DNA of 64,000 nucleotides from Sphingomonas sp. Its GTDB lineage: Bacteria > Pseudomonadota > Alphaproteobacteria > Sphingomonadales > Sphingomonadaceae. Shown here piece by piece: positions 8,013 to 18,082 of this stretch. Within the stretch, counting starts at the first letter, position 1, and the number at the start of each line of letters is the position of its first letter. A program made the translations under genes and the position numbers. The notes beneath the pieces are model-generated. The model saw only the letters and a list, made by a program, of their open reading frames with translations. It had not been told where the DNA came from and did not search any database. Location of the stretch: assembly GCF_003248515.1 (NCBI RefSeq), contig NZ_QFOB01000004.1, positions 402,103 to 466,102 of the forward strand. Reading direction: 5' to 3'.

Positions 8013-11000
8013 ATGCCCTTTTCGCGTCGCCTGCTCCTCTGCCTCGCCGCCCTGCTCGGCCTGGCCCCGGCCGCACCCGCGGCCGGGGAGTTGGTGACGC
8101 GCGTCGAAAATAAGGCCACGCTCTCCTTCGGCGATGCGAACCAGCGCCAGACCATCTCGTCCAACACCGTCTCGCTCGACGTGGACGTGAGCAAAGGCCC
8201 GACCTCGCTCAGCTTCCGGCTGCTGCCGCCCGGCTACCAGCTTTCCGGCATGAAGTGCGAAACGAGCCCGTCGATCAGGTTCACGCCCGCGCCGATCGAT
8301 GCGGCGACGCTGGCGGCCGCGCCGAAGCTCGAAACAATCGATGCCGAGACGCCGATGATCATGGTTCTGGATAATCAGGCCGGCAATCACGATCCCACTG
8401 TTCGCGAAACCTTTTCGATCAACGTCAATTCGGGCGATTTCACCTCTTCGCTCCCGCTGCTGGAAACAGGCCCGGATACGGGCGTTTTCGCAGGCGGCGT
8501 GCCGGCCGGCGGCGGCGACGAGGCGACATCGGCCTGCGATCCGACCCTGACGCGAAACACCCGGCTCGTCCTCTCCTTCGCCGAGGATGATTACAGCTAT
8601 GCCTCCACCTTTTCGCTGCTGATCGATCCGGCAGGCTATGTCTTTGATTCCATGACAGGCGCGCTCGTCGATGGCGCGGAAGTCAGCCTGCTCGACGATC
8701 AGGGGCGCCCCGCCACCGTCTATGGCGACGATGGCGTCAGCCGCTATCCCTCCGTGGTCGTCACCGGCACGTCCGTCGCCGATGCCAGCGGCCGCATCTA
8801 TAAATTCACGCAGGGAAATTATCGCTTCCCCCTCACCCTGCCCGGCAAATATCATCTGAGTATCAAGCCGCCCGGAAGCTACACCGCGCCATCCCGAAGG
8901 GATCGCGCGGCGCTCGAACAACTCAAGGATCCGAAAGGACGGAGCTACCTGCTGAACGAGGCATCGTTCGGCGGGGTTTTCGAGCTTTCGTCACCCGAGC
9001 CTTTCTATTCGGATATTCCGATCGATCGCATCGGCGACACGACATTGCTGCTCACCAAGACCGCCTCGGTGCGCGAAGCATCGCCAGGCGATTTCGTGCA
9101 ATATCGGGTGACGCTCACCAATCGCGGCGACACCGCCGCGCATGACGTGCATCTCACCGATATCCTGCCACCCGGCCTCCGCTATGAAATCGGCTCCCAT
9201 CGTGGCGCCGATGCGCCGCACATCGCAGGAGACGGACGAAACCTGGACTTCTCGATCCCCACCGTCGCACCAAAACAAACCATAGAGGTTCGTTATGTCG
9301 TGTCAGTGGCACCGGGAGCACCATCTGGCGAGGCGATCAACCGCGTGCTGGCGTCCGGCAGCAGCGGCGCGACCGCGAACGAGGCGGCCGCCGCCGTCCG
9401 CCTGAAGCCCCTGCTCTTCACTGATGGCTTCACCATCGTCGGCCGCGTCACCGAAGGCGGCTGCGGCGATCCCGTCGATCATCGCAAGGGCCTGGCCGGC
9501 ATCCGACTGCTGATGGAGGATGGCACCTTCGTGGTCACCGATCGCGACGGCCTCTACCATTTCGAAGGCGTGCGTCCCGGCCGCCACGTCGTCCAGCTCG
9601 ATACGGGAAGCGTACCGGCCAGCCACGCGCCGGTCGCGTGCGATCAGGATACGCGCCAGTCGCAAAGCGCGATTTCCCGCTTCGTGGAAAGCGACGGCGG
9701 CCTGCTGAAACGGGTCGATTTCCAGCTGCGCCGCACCGGCAAGATCGCGGCCACGGCGCAGGCCCTGCCCATTACGGTGCCGGACGATGCCACCGCGGCC
9801 GGCAATCGCGACTGGTTCGCCGGCCAGCAGCCGGGCATCGACATGCTTTTCCCACAGATCGATCACAATCCGCGCGCACCGGCGCTGCGCGTTGTCATCA
9901 AGCATCTGCCGGCCCAGCACGTCGCGCTCAGCATCAATGGCGCGCTGAGCGATCCGCTGGCCTTCGATACGACCGACACCGATCCCGGCGGCACGATCGC
10001 CATCTCGCGCTGGACGGGCCTGCCGCTGGTGGAGGGCGACAACCGCATCGAGGCACGGATCCTCGACGAGAAGGGCGCCACGGTAACAACGATCACCCGC
10101 GTGGTTCATTCCTCCAGCATCCCCTCGCGCGCCACCTTCGTTCCCGAAAAGAGCCGCCTCGTGGCCGATGGCGTCACCCGGCCGCTGCTGGCCGTGAAGG
10201 TCACCGACAGGGATGGCCATCCCGTGCGCGACGGCACCTTGCTGCCCTTCCATCTCGACCAGCCCTATATGGCCGCGATCGATGCCGAACTGGAGCAGGC
10301 CCGCCAGCTGACGGGGAAAGGCCGGAGCCCCTCGGTCGCGCGCGTGGTGGGCGATGAGGGGTTGGCCTTCATCGCGCTGGAGCCCACGACGCAGGCCGGC
10401 GCCGTCCACGCGCAGGTTTCGCTGACGGAGGAGCGGATCGTGCGCACCAGCGATATCCGCGCCTGGCTCTCCGCCTCCCAGAAGCAGTGGATGGTTGTCG
10501 GCTTTGGCAGCGGGACACTGGGCTATGATACGCTGCGCAAGCGCAGCAGCCAGCTCGCCGATCGGGGCCGTGGCGCCATTCGCGACGGCGAACTCGCGCT
10601 CTATGCCAAGGGCCGGATCAAGGGATCGTGGCTCGCCACCATCGCCTATGATAGCGGCCGCACGCGCGATCGCGACCGGGGGCTGCTCGGCGTGATCGAT
10701 CCCGATCGCTATTACACCGTCTATGGCGACGGATCGCGCCAGGGCTATGACGCACCGACCGCGCGCAAACTCTATCTCCGGCTCGAACGGCGCGAATTCT
10801 ATGCGCTGTTCGGCGATTACGAGACCGGCTTCACCGAAACCCAGCTCGGCCGCTACAGCCGCACGCTGAACGGCGCCAAGGTCGCCTATAATGGCCGCCA
10901 CCTGAGCTTCACCGCCTTCGGCGCGCACGACGACCAGCTTTACGCGCGGGACGAGATACAGGGGAATGGCCTGAGCGGCCCCTATCGCCTTTCCGGACGC

Positions 11001-13016
11001 GATATCGTACCCAACAGCGACAAGCTGCGCATCGAGGTGCGCGATCGCTTCCGTTCCGAACTGATCGTCTCTTCGACGCAGATGACCCGGCATATCGATT
11101 ACGACATCGATACCAGCCTGGGCACGATCCGCTTTCGCGAGCCGATCCTCACCCGCGACGCGAACCTCAATCCGATCATCATCGTCGTCGATTATGAAAC
11201 CTATGGGAGCGGCAAGAAGCTGGTGGCGGGTGGCCGCGCCGCCCTCAAGCTCGCCGGGGACAAGGTGGAACTCGGCGCGACGGCGCTGCGCGACGAGACG
11301 GTAAGCGCGGCGACGGTGCTCGCGATCGACGGCAAGGCACGGATCGGCCGCGTGGCGGAACTGCGCGCCGAAGCGGCGACCGGCGGCAGGGCCGGGCTGG
11401 ATGCGGGCCGCGCATGGCTGGTGGAGGCGGAGCATCACAGCCGGGCGCTGGATCTGCTCGGTTATGCGCGCCAGCAGGATCTGGGCTTCGGCCTCGGCCA
11501 GCAGAATCTCGTCGAGGCGGGCACGCGCAAGCTGGGCCTCGACGGGCGGCTGAGGCTGGGCGAGCGCCTCTCCGTCACCGGCACCGCCTGGCATCAGGAG
11601 CAGCTGGAAACGGGCAGCACGCGCACCGCCTTCGATACGCGCCTGGAGCTGCGCCGCCCGAAGGGCACGATCTTCATCGGCGCCCAGCTGGCGGCGGATC
11701 AGGGCATGGACGGCAAGGATCGCGCCAGCCGCCTGCTCACGCTCGGCGGCACTCAGGCAGTGCTGGATGGCAAGCTCACGCTGGCGGGCCAGACGCAGTT
11801 CGCGCCGGGTGGAGACAAGGCCAGCGTGGATTTCCCGATCCGCCACCAGTTGACCCTCGCTTATGCCGTGCGCCCTGCCATCCGCCTGCTGGGCGGTTAC
11901 GAGATCGCGCAGGGCCAAGCCTTCACCGCGCATACCAAGCGGATCGGCTTCGATCTTTCCCCCTGGGCCGGCGCGAAGCTGATGAGCACCGTCAACCAGC
12001 AGGGCGTGGGCGGCGGGATCGGCGAGAACGGGCAGCGTACCTTCGCCCAATATGGGCTCAATCAATCCCTGCCGCTGGGCGAACGATGGACGGTGGATGC
12101 CACGCTGGATGCCAGCAGCACCGTGAAAGGCAGGATACCGGAAGGCGCGGTCATCAACGCCTTTCAGCCCGTGGCATCCGGCGGATCCCTCTCACAGACG
12201 CAGAACGGCACCACCAGCAATGCCGATTATACGGCGATAACGCTTGGTGCGAACTATCGCGCACAGCTCTGGTCGTGGAACGGCCGGCTCGAATATCGCC
12301 GCGCCGACGATGGAAATCGCTTCGGCATCACCAGCAATGTGCTGCGCTCGCTGGGCGAAGGGCGCACGCTGGCGGGATCGGTGCGCTGGTATCAGGTGAA
12401 GCAGGATGGCGGCGCCACGGCCGCCTTCATCACGGCCGATCTCTCGCTCGCATGGCGCCCGCTCGGCAGCCGCTGGTCGATCCTTGAGCGCCTGACGGCG
12501 CGCAACGAGCGCGCCGATGCCGGCTTCACCGATCGCAACGTGCTGGGCGTGCCGGCTTATGGCGGCGGCTATCAGGCCACGCTCCGCTTCATCAACAATA
12601 TCGCGATCAATTACCGCACCGGGCGCGAGGGGGCCACCCACGGCCTGGAAGCCACTTTGTATCACGGCATCAAATGGGTGCGCGGCAGCTTCGGAGAGGA
12701 TGATTATTCCGGACTGATCGACGTGATCGGCTTCGAACTGCGCAAGGATATCGGCAAGCGCGTGGATATCGGCGTGCAGGGATCGATGCAACATGCATGG
12801 GAGCGCAAGAGCGTTGCCTTCAGCGTCGGCCCCAGCGTGGGCGTATCGCCGGGCAGGAACATGTGGATCACCGCCGGCTATAACGTGACGGGCTATCGCG
12901 ACCGCGATTTCAGCAAGGATCGCTACACCCGATCCGGCCCGTTCATCACGGCGCGGCTGAAATTCGATCAGCAGACGATCGGCGGCGCGGCCGCCGCCAT
13001 CTTTGGCAGGCGCTGA
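8013..13016 (+). CDS. Giant DUF11/beta-barrel outer-membrane protein
   Basis: A 1,667-residue protein; ATG 8013 follows CGGAGG by about 10 nt and starts a signal peptide ending APAAG. The mature N-terminus (RVENKATLSFGDANQ, ISSNTV) carries the module shared with the upstream proteins. Approximate layout: unknown beta-rich region to 335; DUF11 at 340-430 (TKTASVREASPGDFVQYRV); carboxypeptidase-regulatory-like domain at 473-536 (VTDRDGLYHFEGVRPGRH); invasin/Big-like segment near 705-770; then from about 826 a long Tyr/Arg-rich region of alternating amphipathic strands. The barrel call rests on that alternation and the YGDYETGF-type motifs common to large outer-membrane proteins. It probably anchors or exports the smaller cluster proteins; that is inference. 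Confidence 0.75.
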   Translation: MPFSRRLLLCLAALLGLAPAAPAAGELVTRVENKATLSFGDANQRQTISSNTVSLDVDVSKGPTSLSFRLLPPGYQLSGMKCETSPSIRFTPAPIDAATLAAAPKLETIDAETPMIMVLDNQAGNHDPTVRETFSINVNSGDFTSSLPLLETGPDTGVFAGGVPAGGGDEATSACDPTLTRNTRLVLSFAEDDYSYASTFSLLIDPAGYVFDSMTGALVDGAEVSLLDDQGRPATVYGDDGVSRYPSVVVTGTSVADASGRIYKFTQGNYRFPLTLPGKYHLSIKPPGSYTAPSRRDRAALEQLKDPKGRSYLLNEASFGGVFELSSPEPFYSDIPIDRIGDTTLLLTKTASVREASPGDFVQYRVTLTNRGDTAAHDVHLTDILPPGLRYEIGSHRGADAPHIAGDGRNLDFSIPTVAPKQTIEVRYVVSVAPGAPSGEAINRVLASGSSGATANEAAAAVRLKPLLFTDGFTIVGRVTEGGCGDPVDHRKGLAGIRLLMEDGTFVVTDRDGLYHFEGVRPGRHVVQLDTGSVPASHAPVACDQDTRQSQSAISRFVESDGGLLKRVDFQLRRTGKIAATAQALPITVPDDATAAGNRDWFAGQQPGIDMLFPQIDHNPRAPALRVVIKHLPAQHVALSINGALSDPLAFDTTDTDPGGTIAISRWTGLPLVEGDNRIEARILDEKGATVTTITRVVHSSSIPSRATFVPEKSRLVADGVTRPLLAVKVTDRDGHPVRDGTLLPFHLDQPYMAAIDAELEQARQLTGKGRSPSVARVVGDEGLAFIALEPTTQAGAVHAQVSLTEERIVRTSDIRAWLSASQKQWMVVGFGSGTLGYDTLRKRSSQLADRGRGAIRDGELALYAKGRIKGSWLATIAYDSGRTRDRDRGLLGVIDPDRYYTVYGDGSRQGYDAPTARKLYLRLERREFYALFGDYETGFTETQLGRYSRTLNGAKVAYNGRHLSFTAFGAHDDQLYARDEIQGNGLSGPYRLSGRDIVPNSDKLRIEVRDRFRSELIVSSTQMTRHIDYDIDTSLGTIRFREPILTRDANLNPIIIVVDYETYGSGKKLVAGGRAALKLAGDKVELGATALRDETVSAATVLAIDGKARIGRVAELRAEAATGGRAGLDAGRAWLVEAEHHSRALDLLGYARQQDLGFGLGQQNLVEAGTRKLGLDGRLRLGERLSVTGTAWHQEQLETGSTRTAFDTRLELRRPKGTIFIGAQLAADQGMDGKDRASRLLTLGGTQAVLDGKLTLAGQTQFAPGGDKASVDFPIRHQLTLAYAVRPAIRLLGGYEIAQGQAFTAHTKRIGFDLSPWAGAKLMSTVNQQGVGGGIGENGQRTFAQYGLNQSLPLGERWTVDATLDASSTVKGRIPEGAVINAFQPVASGGSLSQTQNGTTSNADYTAITLGANYRAQLWSWNGRLEYRRADDGNRFGITSNVLRSLGEGRTLAGSVRWYQVKQDGGATAAFITADLSLAWRPLGSRWSILERLTARNERADAGFTDRNVLGVPAYGGGYQATLRFINNIAINYRTGREGATHGLEATLYHGIKWVRGSFGEDDYSGLIDVIGFELRKDIGKRVDIGVQGSMQHAWERKSVAFSVGPSVGVSPGRNMWITAGYNVTGYRDRDFSKDRYTRSGPFITARLKFDQQTIGGAAAAIFGRR

Positions 13017-13062
13017 CGCCTTAAGGCGCCACGCGCGACGAGCCGAGACATAATCGGGACAC

Positions 13063-13581
13063 ATGCCGGAATTGAGCGAGGATGGGATTGATATGCGAAA
13101 CATTCGCAGTTTTAGGATGGCCTTCGCTCGTTTTCTTGCCGCGCGCCTGGAGATCGCAATGGAATATTCCGCGCTGATCGCAGACCACGAAACGATCGAT
13201 CGCCTGACCCAACATCTGCTGAAGCTGGTGCGCTCGGGCAATTCGCGACCGGAAACGGCGGCGCAGGTTCTGGACATGTTGGCCATGGCGATCCGCGATC
13301 ATCTCGCCACTGCGGACCCGATCATCCATGCCACGGCCGCCGCCGCGAACGGGGCTCGCCACGAGCCTGCTGCACGCGCATCAGTCGCGGAACTGGACAT
13401 GCTGCGCGAGGACTGGGCACAATATCTCTATCGTTGGGATGCGCCGCGCATCATGGCGAACTGGGACGATTTTTCGGAGGAAACCAGCGTGGTTCTTCGA
13501 CGGGTGAGTGACAGTGTGAATCGGGAGACCGCCGTCCTCTATTCGCTCGCCGTCCACTATGACGTGATTCAGGCCGGTTGA
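13063..13581 (+). CDS. Hemerythrin-like HHE domain protein
   Basis: Up to 172 residues. The central helix-rich section (LIADHETIDRLTQHLLKLV, then AIRDHLATADPIIH) has the spaced His/Glu/Asp pattern of hemerythrin-type diiron helices, but some canonical ligands are not obvious. Starts at 13063, 13093 or 13159 are possible; the last has a GGAG site at better spacing and begins at the conserved region. It is followed on the opposite strand by a signalling gene group. Role may be oxygen or NO sensing or storage; uncertain. Confidence 0.55.
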   Translation: MPELSEDGIDMRNIRSFRMAFARFLAARLEIAMEYSALIADHETIDRLTQHLLKLVRSGNSRPETAAQVLDMLAMAIRDHLATADPIIHATAAAANGARHEPAARASVAELDMLREDWAQYLYRWDAPRIMANWDDFSEETSVVLRRVSDSVNRETAVLYSLAVHYDVIQAG

Positions 13582-13620
13582 ACGATCGCCCGGCTACCAC
13601 GCGACCCGAAACATGCCGCC

Positions 13621-14016
13621 TCAGGCCCGCGCCCGTTCGTCCTGCGCATCCAGCACGTCGCGTAATTGCCGCGCCAGCCCGAGCGGATCGAAGGGTTTGA
13701 CGATCACGCCGACCGCGCCGCGCGCCTTATAGTCCGCCACGTCGGCGGAGCGTCCCCGCGCTGTCATGAAGAGGACGGGCACCGCGCTGGTCTCTCGCCT
13801 GGCCCGCAGCCGCTCCAGCAGTTCCATGCCGTCCATGCCCGGCATCATCACGTCCAGGAGCGCGACATCGGGAACCCAGCCGGCATCGATCATTTCCAGT
13901 GCCTCGCGCCCCGATGCGGCGACGCGGACGGCCAGCATCGGATCCAGCCCCAGCGAAAGGGCGGCGACATGCCGGATATCGTCATCATCATCCACATAGA
14001 GGACAGACAGGGTCAC
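13621..14016 (-). CDS. Stand-alone response regulator (CheY-like receiver)
   Basis: A 131-residue single receiver domain with an acidic cluster DDDDD near residue 10, the phospho-acceptor Asp in LLDVMMPGMDG near residue 54, conserved Thr in FMTARG and the Lys in VKPFD. No output domain. Its ATG overlaps the stop of the hybrid kinase gene by 4 nt, so it is very likely a phosphotransfer partner of that kinase. Confidence 0.88.
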   Translation of the reverse strand: MTLSVLYVDDDDDIRHVAALSLGLDPMLAVRVAASGREALEMIDAGWVPDVALLDVMMPGMDGMELLERLRARRETSAVPVLFMTARGRSADVADYKARGAVGVIVKPFDPLGLARQLRDVLDAQDERARA

Positions 14017-16520
14017 AATTGCATCTCCCGCACCATGCGCGACCGCACCACCCGGCGCACGGTGGCCTTCAGATCCGGTATCGATCCCCGCGCCTTGACG
14101 AGCACGGCATCGACCTGGCCGATCACATCCGATGCCGCATCCTGCGCGGAATAGATGATGGTCGGGATGGCGACGCCCTCCCGATCGACAAGGAAGGGCA
14201 TCAGATCCAGCCCCGAGCCGTGCGCCAGCTGAATGTCCAGGATCACGGCATCGGGCGAACTGGTCTGCAATAGGGCCATCGCCTCGGCAATATCGGTCGC
14301 GGTGATGATCCGCGCCTCCGGCTCCAGTGCGGCGGCGACGACATCCAGCAGATCGCGATCATCGTCCAGATGCAGGATCGTCGGCCGGCGTGCGTCCGTC
14401 CGCCGCAGCGCCGTGCGGAGCGCGGACGAGAGCCGATCCGCATCGCCCGGCTTTTCGATCCAGTCGATCATATCGAGCGGGGCAAGCTGTTCGCCATCGC
14501 CGGGCACGCTGGAGGAAACGACGATCACGGGTCCGCAGAACGCGCCATCGCCATCGCGAACCAGACGGGTGAAGGCGAGGCCGCCCTCCTCCGGCAGATG
14601 GAGATCGACGATCAGCGCCGCATAGTCGCGCTGACCCAGGATCGCGCGGGCCTCGTCCCCATTGCGAGCGAGATCATAGGCACATCCCTCCTTCATCGCG
14701 AGGGCCACGATCGCGCAGGCCGTGGCTTCGTCCTGCTCGCAGATCAGGATGCGCGGCGCATCCACATCCTGTTCCGCCAGGGCGCCGATCCGGGGGAGCG
14801 CGAAGGCGAAGCGCGTACCGCCCTCGTCGCGATCCTCGAACCAGATCATCCCATCGTGCCGAAGGATGATTTCGCGCGATATGGCAAGGCCGAGCCCCGT
14901 TCCCGTCGAGCCATCGTGCGGTGCGCCGCGCTCGAAGCGCCCAAAGATGCGGCTGCGGAAGGCGATCGGTATTCCGGCGCCGCTGTCATCGACCGTGACG
15001 AGCGCGCGACCGCCGGGATCGACGCTCGTCGACAGCCGCACCGCCGATCCCTGCGGCGCGGCGCGAATGGCATTGGAGAGCAGATTGGTGACGACCTGCA
15101 GCAGTCGATCCTGATCCCCCGCCACCATGACGGGGCGATCCGGCTTGTGGCATTCCAGCTTCACGCCGCGCCCCTTGGCCAGCCCTTCGCTGCCCGTGCA
15201 CGCCTGATCGATCAGGAGGCGCAGGTCCATCGGATCGCGCAGCATGTGCAACTGGCCGGATTCGATCCTGTCGATGTCCAGCATGTCGTTGATGAGCCGG
15301 ATCAGCCGCCGCGAATTATTCTCCGCTATCTCCACCAGCCGCGCCGCGCCTTCCGGCAACAGGCCCACGCTGCCCGCCCGCAGCAGGCCGAGCGAACCGA
15401 CGACGGATGTCAGCGGCGTGCGCAGTTCGTGGCTCACGGTGGACATCAGATCGTCCTTCACCCGCTCGATCCGCTTCCGCTCGGAAATGTCGCGCAGAGA
15501 CAGCACGATATGATCGCCGCTGGGCAGGCTCATCACACCCATCGCGACATCGACGGCGATATGATGCCCTTCATGATGGCGCACGACGCGATCGGCCAGG
15601 AAGGATCGAGACAACTGCCCTTCCACCAGGCCGATGCGCTTGTGGAAGCTGCCCTCGCCGGGCGCGATATCGATGATCGAGGCAACGTCTTTCCGCTCCA
15701 GATCCTTACTGGCAAAGCCCAGCATTCCGCTGGCGGCGGCATTGATCAGTTCGATCGTGCCGCTGGGGTTCAGGATCAGGATGGCATCGATCGTGCTGTT
15801 CAGGATCGTCGCGTTCCGCTCCGCCGCCTCGAACGCATCGACCAGCGACAGATACCGTTCGTGCCGCAGGCGCCATCCCAGATAGAGAAAGGCGAGCAGC
15901 ACCAGCACCGCCGCCATGCATGCCAGCAGCATAAGCCGCTGCAGGCCCGCACGCTGATCGAGAAACGCCTCCCTGCGACTATCCGAGAGGGCAGCCTCCC
16001 GATCGATCATCGCACCGATCGTGACCCGCAATGCGTCCATCAGTCGCTTGCCGTTGCCGGATGCGACCATGCCGAGCGCACCCTGGCGATCGCCGCGCCT
16101 GGCGGCGGCGATGGTGCGATCCAGTTCCTCGAACTTCGCCTCCACCAAGCCGGCCACGCGGCGGACATAGGTCTCCGGCATATCCGCCCCGGCCTGCCCG
16201 CGCATCGCCCCGATCTGCGCCGCGATTTCCACGCGCGCCGGCTCATATGGTTTCAGGAAATCGGGATCGCCCGTCAGCAGGAAGCCGCGCTGCGCCGTTT
16301 CCGCATCCTTGAGTTGGGAGAGCAAGGTCACCTGGCCCATGCGGCGATCATAGGATTGGCTTGCCTGCGCGCGGAGCGCCTCCGACTCCCGGAACTGGCC
16401 CTGCAAGCCGGCAATTCCGGCGATCAGGAGGAGCGGCACCAGCACGGCGGCGAGAATCGAACGCCAGGCGCGCGGCGCGCGAAGATAGAGTTCCGACCGG
16501 CGCTCGCGCTGCGTCATCAT
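14013..16520 (-). CDS. CHASE3 hybrid sensor histidine kinase with two receiver domains
   Basis: An 835-residue membrane kinase. Order: TM helix (about 18-38), CHASE3 extracytoplasmic domain (about 45-185, including AETAQRGFLLTGDPDFL), TM helix (about 190-215), PAS (about 225-345), HisKA with the phospho-His in VSHELRTPLTSVV, HATPase_c (N-box NLLSNAIRAAP, G-boxes DDSGAGIP and GTGLGLAIS), then two receivers with Asp in VDLHLPEEGG and LDIQLAHGSG. It overlaps genes on both sides by 4 nt, forming a three-gene signalling operon. The signal is unknown; CHASE3 kinases do not share one ligand. Confidence 0.88.
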   Translation of the reverse strand: MMTQRERRSELYLRAPRAWRSILAAVLVPLLLIAGIAGLQGQFRESEALRAQASQSYDRRMGQVTLLSQLKDAETAQRGFLLTGDPDFLKPYEPARVEIAAQIGAMRGQAGADMPETYVRRVAGLVEAKFEELDRTIAAARRGDRQGALGMVASGNGKRLMDALRVTIGAMIDREAALSDSRREAFLDQRAGLQRLMLLACMAAVLVLLAFLYLGWRLRHERYLSLVDAFEAAERNATILNSTIDAILILNPSGTIELINAAASGMLGFASKDLERKDVASIIDIAPGEGSFHKRIGLVEGQLSRSFLADRVVRHHEGHHIAVDVAMGVMSLPSGDHIVLSLRDISERKRIERVKDDLMSTVSHELRTPLTSVVGSLGLLRAGSVGLLPEGAARLVEIAENNSRRLIRLINDMLDIDRIESGQLHMLRDPMDLRLLIDQACTGSEGLAKGRGVKLECHKPDRPVMVAGDQDRLLQVVTNLLSNAIRAAPQGSAVRLSTSVDPGGRALVTVDDSGAGIPIAFRSRIFGRFERGAPHDGSTGTGLGLAISREIILRHDGMIWFEDRDEGGTRFAFALPRIGALAEQDVDAPRILICEQDEATACAIVALAMKEGCAYDLARNGDEARAILGQRDYAALIVDLHLPEEGGLAFTRLVRDGDGAFCGPVIVVSSSVPGDGEQLAPLDMIDWIEKPGDADRLSSALRTALRRTDARRPTILHLDDDRDLLDVVAAALEPEARIITATDIAEAMALLQTSSPDAVILDIQLAHGSGLDLMPFLVDREGVAIPTIIYSAQDAASDVIGQVDAVLVKARGSIPDLKATVRRVVRSRMVREMQL

Positions 16521-17155
16521 CTGGCTGGCTGATCGATCTCGAACAGCGGACGGACCGCCAGCAGCGCCTGTGTGCGATTGCTGACGCCCAGCCGCCGGAA
16601 GATGGCGGTCAGATGCGCCTTTATCGTCGCCTCCGTCACATCCAGATCGCGCGCAATCTCCTTGTTTGAGCGCCCGTCGGCCAGCGCGATCAGCACCGCG
16701 TTCTGCGCCGGCGAAAGATCGGCGATGCGGGCACGGGCTGCGGCGATGGTCTGGCTTGCCGCCACTTCAGCCGGGAAATGGGTGCCCCCTGCCACGATCC
16801 GCTTCAGGATCGCGGCGATCTCGTCCACCGGGCGGCTTTTGAATACGAATCCCGCGGCGCCGAGCGCCTTCGCCGCCTCGATCAGGGAGGCATCCTCGCG
16901 CGCGGTGATCATCACGATCGGCACATGAGGATCGATGTGCTGAAGCTTGAGCAGGCCCGAATAGCCATGAGCATCCGAAAGCTGGAAATCCAGCAGCACG
17001 AGCCGGAAGGCCGGCTTGGTCGGCATGACCTCCACCGCCTCCGCGACCGATCCCACACCAACCACAGCAACGCCCGGCAGGGCGACCCGAGCGGCGAGCG
17101 ACAGCCCCTCTCGCGTAAGGGGATGATCATCGACCACCAGTACCCGGCCGCTCAT
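16517..17155 (-). CDS. NarL/LuxR-family response regulator
   Basis: A 212-residue regulator with a receiver (VVDDHPLTREG; phospho-Asp in LLDFQLSDAHG) and a C-terminal LuxR-type HTH (LSPAQNAVLIALADGRSNKEIARDL, shown here as two motifs: LSPAQNAVLIALADG and SNKEIARDLDVTEATIKAH). ATG 17155 follows GAAAGGATC, better than the upstream in-frame start at 17179. It is the first gene of the operon with the hybrid kinase and CheY-like protein and is probably its DNA-binding output. Confidence 0.86.
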   Translation of the reverse strand: MSGRVLVVDDHPLTREGLSLAARVALPGVAVVGVGSVAEAVEVMPTKPAFRLVLLDFQLSDAHGYSGLLKLQHIDPHVPIVMITAREDASLIEAAKALGAAGFVFKSRPVDEIAAILKRIVAGGTHFPAEVAASQTIAAARARIADLSPAQNAVLIALADGRSNKEIARDLDVTEATIKAHLTAIFRRLGVSNRTQALLAVRPLFEIDQPAR

Positions 17156-17267
17156 AAGATCCTTTCCGCAACGCAACAAGAAATTCTGTTTAAGCTTTGA
17201 CGACTCACGTCATCGCCCATAGACTTACGGAAGTTTGTAGCAGTTAATTCGATTTTGGACATTGTTT

Positions 17268-17951
17268 ATGGCCAAATCCGTCCCATCTCCGCTGATAATG
17301 ATAGTGGATGATCGATCGATCAATCTCATTTCTGCGCGGACGATGCTAAATTATGCTGGATGGCAAACAGTGACAGCTCCCAATGGGACGGAAGCACTTT
17401 TGCATCTCGATCAGATTCCTGCGCTCATCATTGCACCCCTGCATCTCGATATGCCGGGCGGGAGCGAGTTTTCCGCAGAAATTCGTTCTTTGGGAGAATC
17501 CTTCCGGAGTGCCCCGATGATCGCGATCACGGGTGCGCCCACACCGGATATCGATGATCTGCATCAATTGGGCTTCGACGATTCGCTTGCGGAGACCTAT
17601 ACAGCCGAAGAACTTGTTGCCGCCGCGGAGAAGTGGCGGCCGGAGCCGATGCCACCCACTGCAGAACATCTGGAGCAATTGTTCGGTGACGGGGAAGTCA
17701 CGCAAATGCTCCGCGGGCTGCGTTCGCTTCTCGACGAGGCCCTCGGTGCGCTGGACACACACGATCCGGCCGATGTCGCGCATCGCGTCGCCGGATTTGC
17801 GGGCATTCTGGGCTTTTCGGATCTCAGCCGGGACTGGCGCCTGCTGTCGGAAGGTGACGGCCCGGATCGCACCATGATCCGTCGCCGTACCCGCATCGTC
17901 GTGGCGGAAATCGATCGTGATCTCGCCGGACGGGACGCGGCAGCGCACTGA
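17268..17951 (+). CDS. Degenerate receiver-HPt protein
   Basis: A 227-residue protein divergent from the NarL-type regulator. Residues 8-120 resemble a receiver (MIVDDRSIN), but the position of the phospho-acceptor Asp is His59 (in IIAPLHLDMPGG), so it should not be phosphorylated normally. Residues 130-225 form an HPt-like four-helix domain with the candidate phospho-His172 in AHRVAGFAGILG. Next to a hybrid kinase with two receivers, it is a plausible phosphotransfer intermediate. ATG 17268 is preferred over TTG 17262. Confidence 0.72.
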   Translation: MAKSVPSPLIMIVDDRSINLISARTMLNYAGWQTVTAPNGTEALLHLDQIPALIIAPLHLDMPGGSEFSAEIRSLGESFRSAPMIAITGAPTPDIDDLHQLGFDDSLAETYTAEELVAAAEKWRPEPMPPTAEHLEQLFGDGEVTQMLRGLRSLLDEALGALDTHDPADVAHRVAGFAGILGFSDLSRDWRLLSEGDGPDRTMIRRRTRIVVAEIDRDLAGRDAAAH

Positions 17952-18082
17952 AGCTCCATGCATTCCGGTCCGGCCGCAATTCCGGGCAAGTTGCCGGCGG
18001 CAACCATCCTAAAGTCTAATCCGGCAATACCGCCCACCACGATTAAGCGATTTTAAAACATGGATTCGCATCGACAGCAAAG

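Noticed and set aside
9303..12065. 920-codon minus-strand open frame inside the giant surface protein gene
   Set aside because: No domain or signal; long antisense frames are expected in high-GC DNA opposite a real gene.
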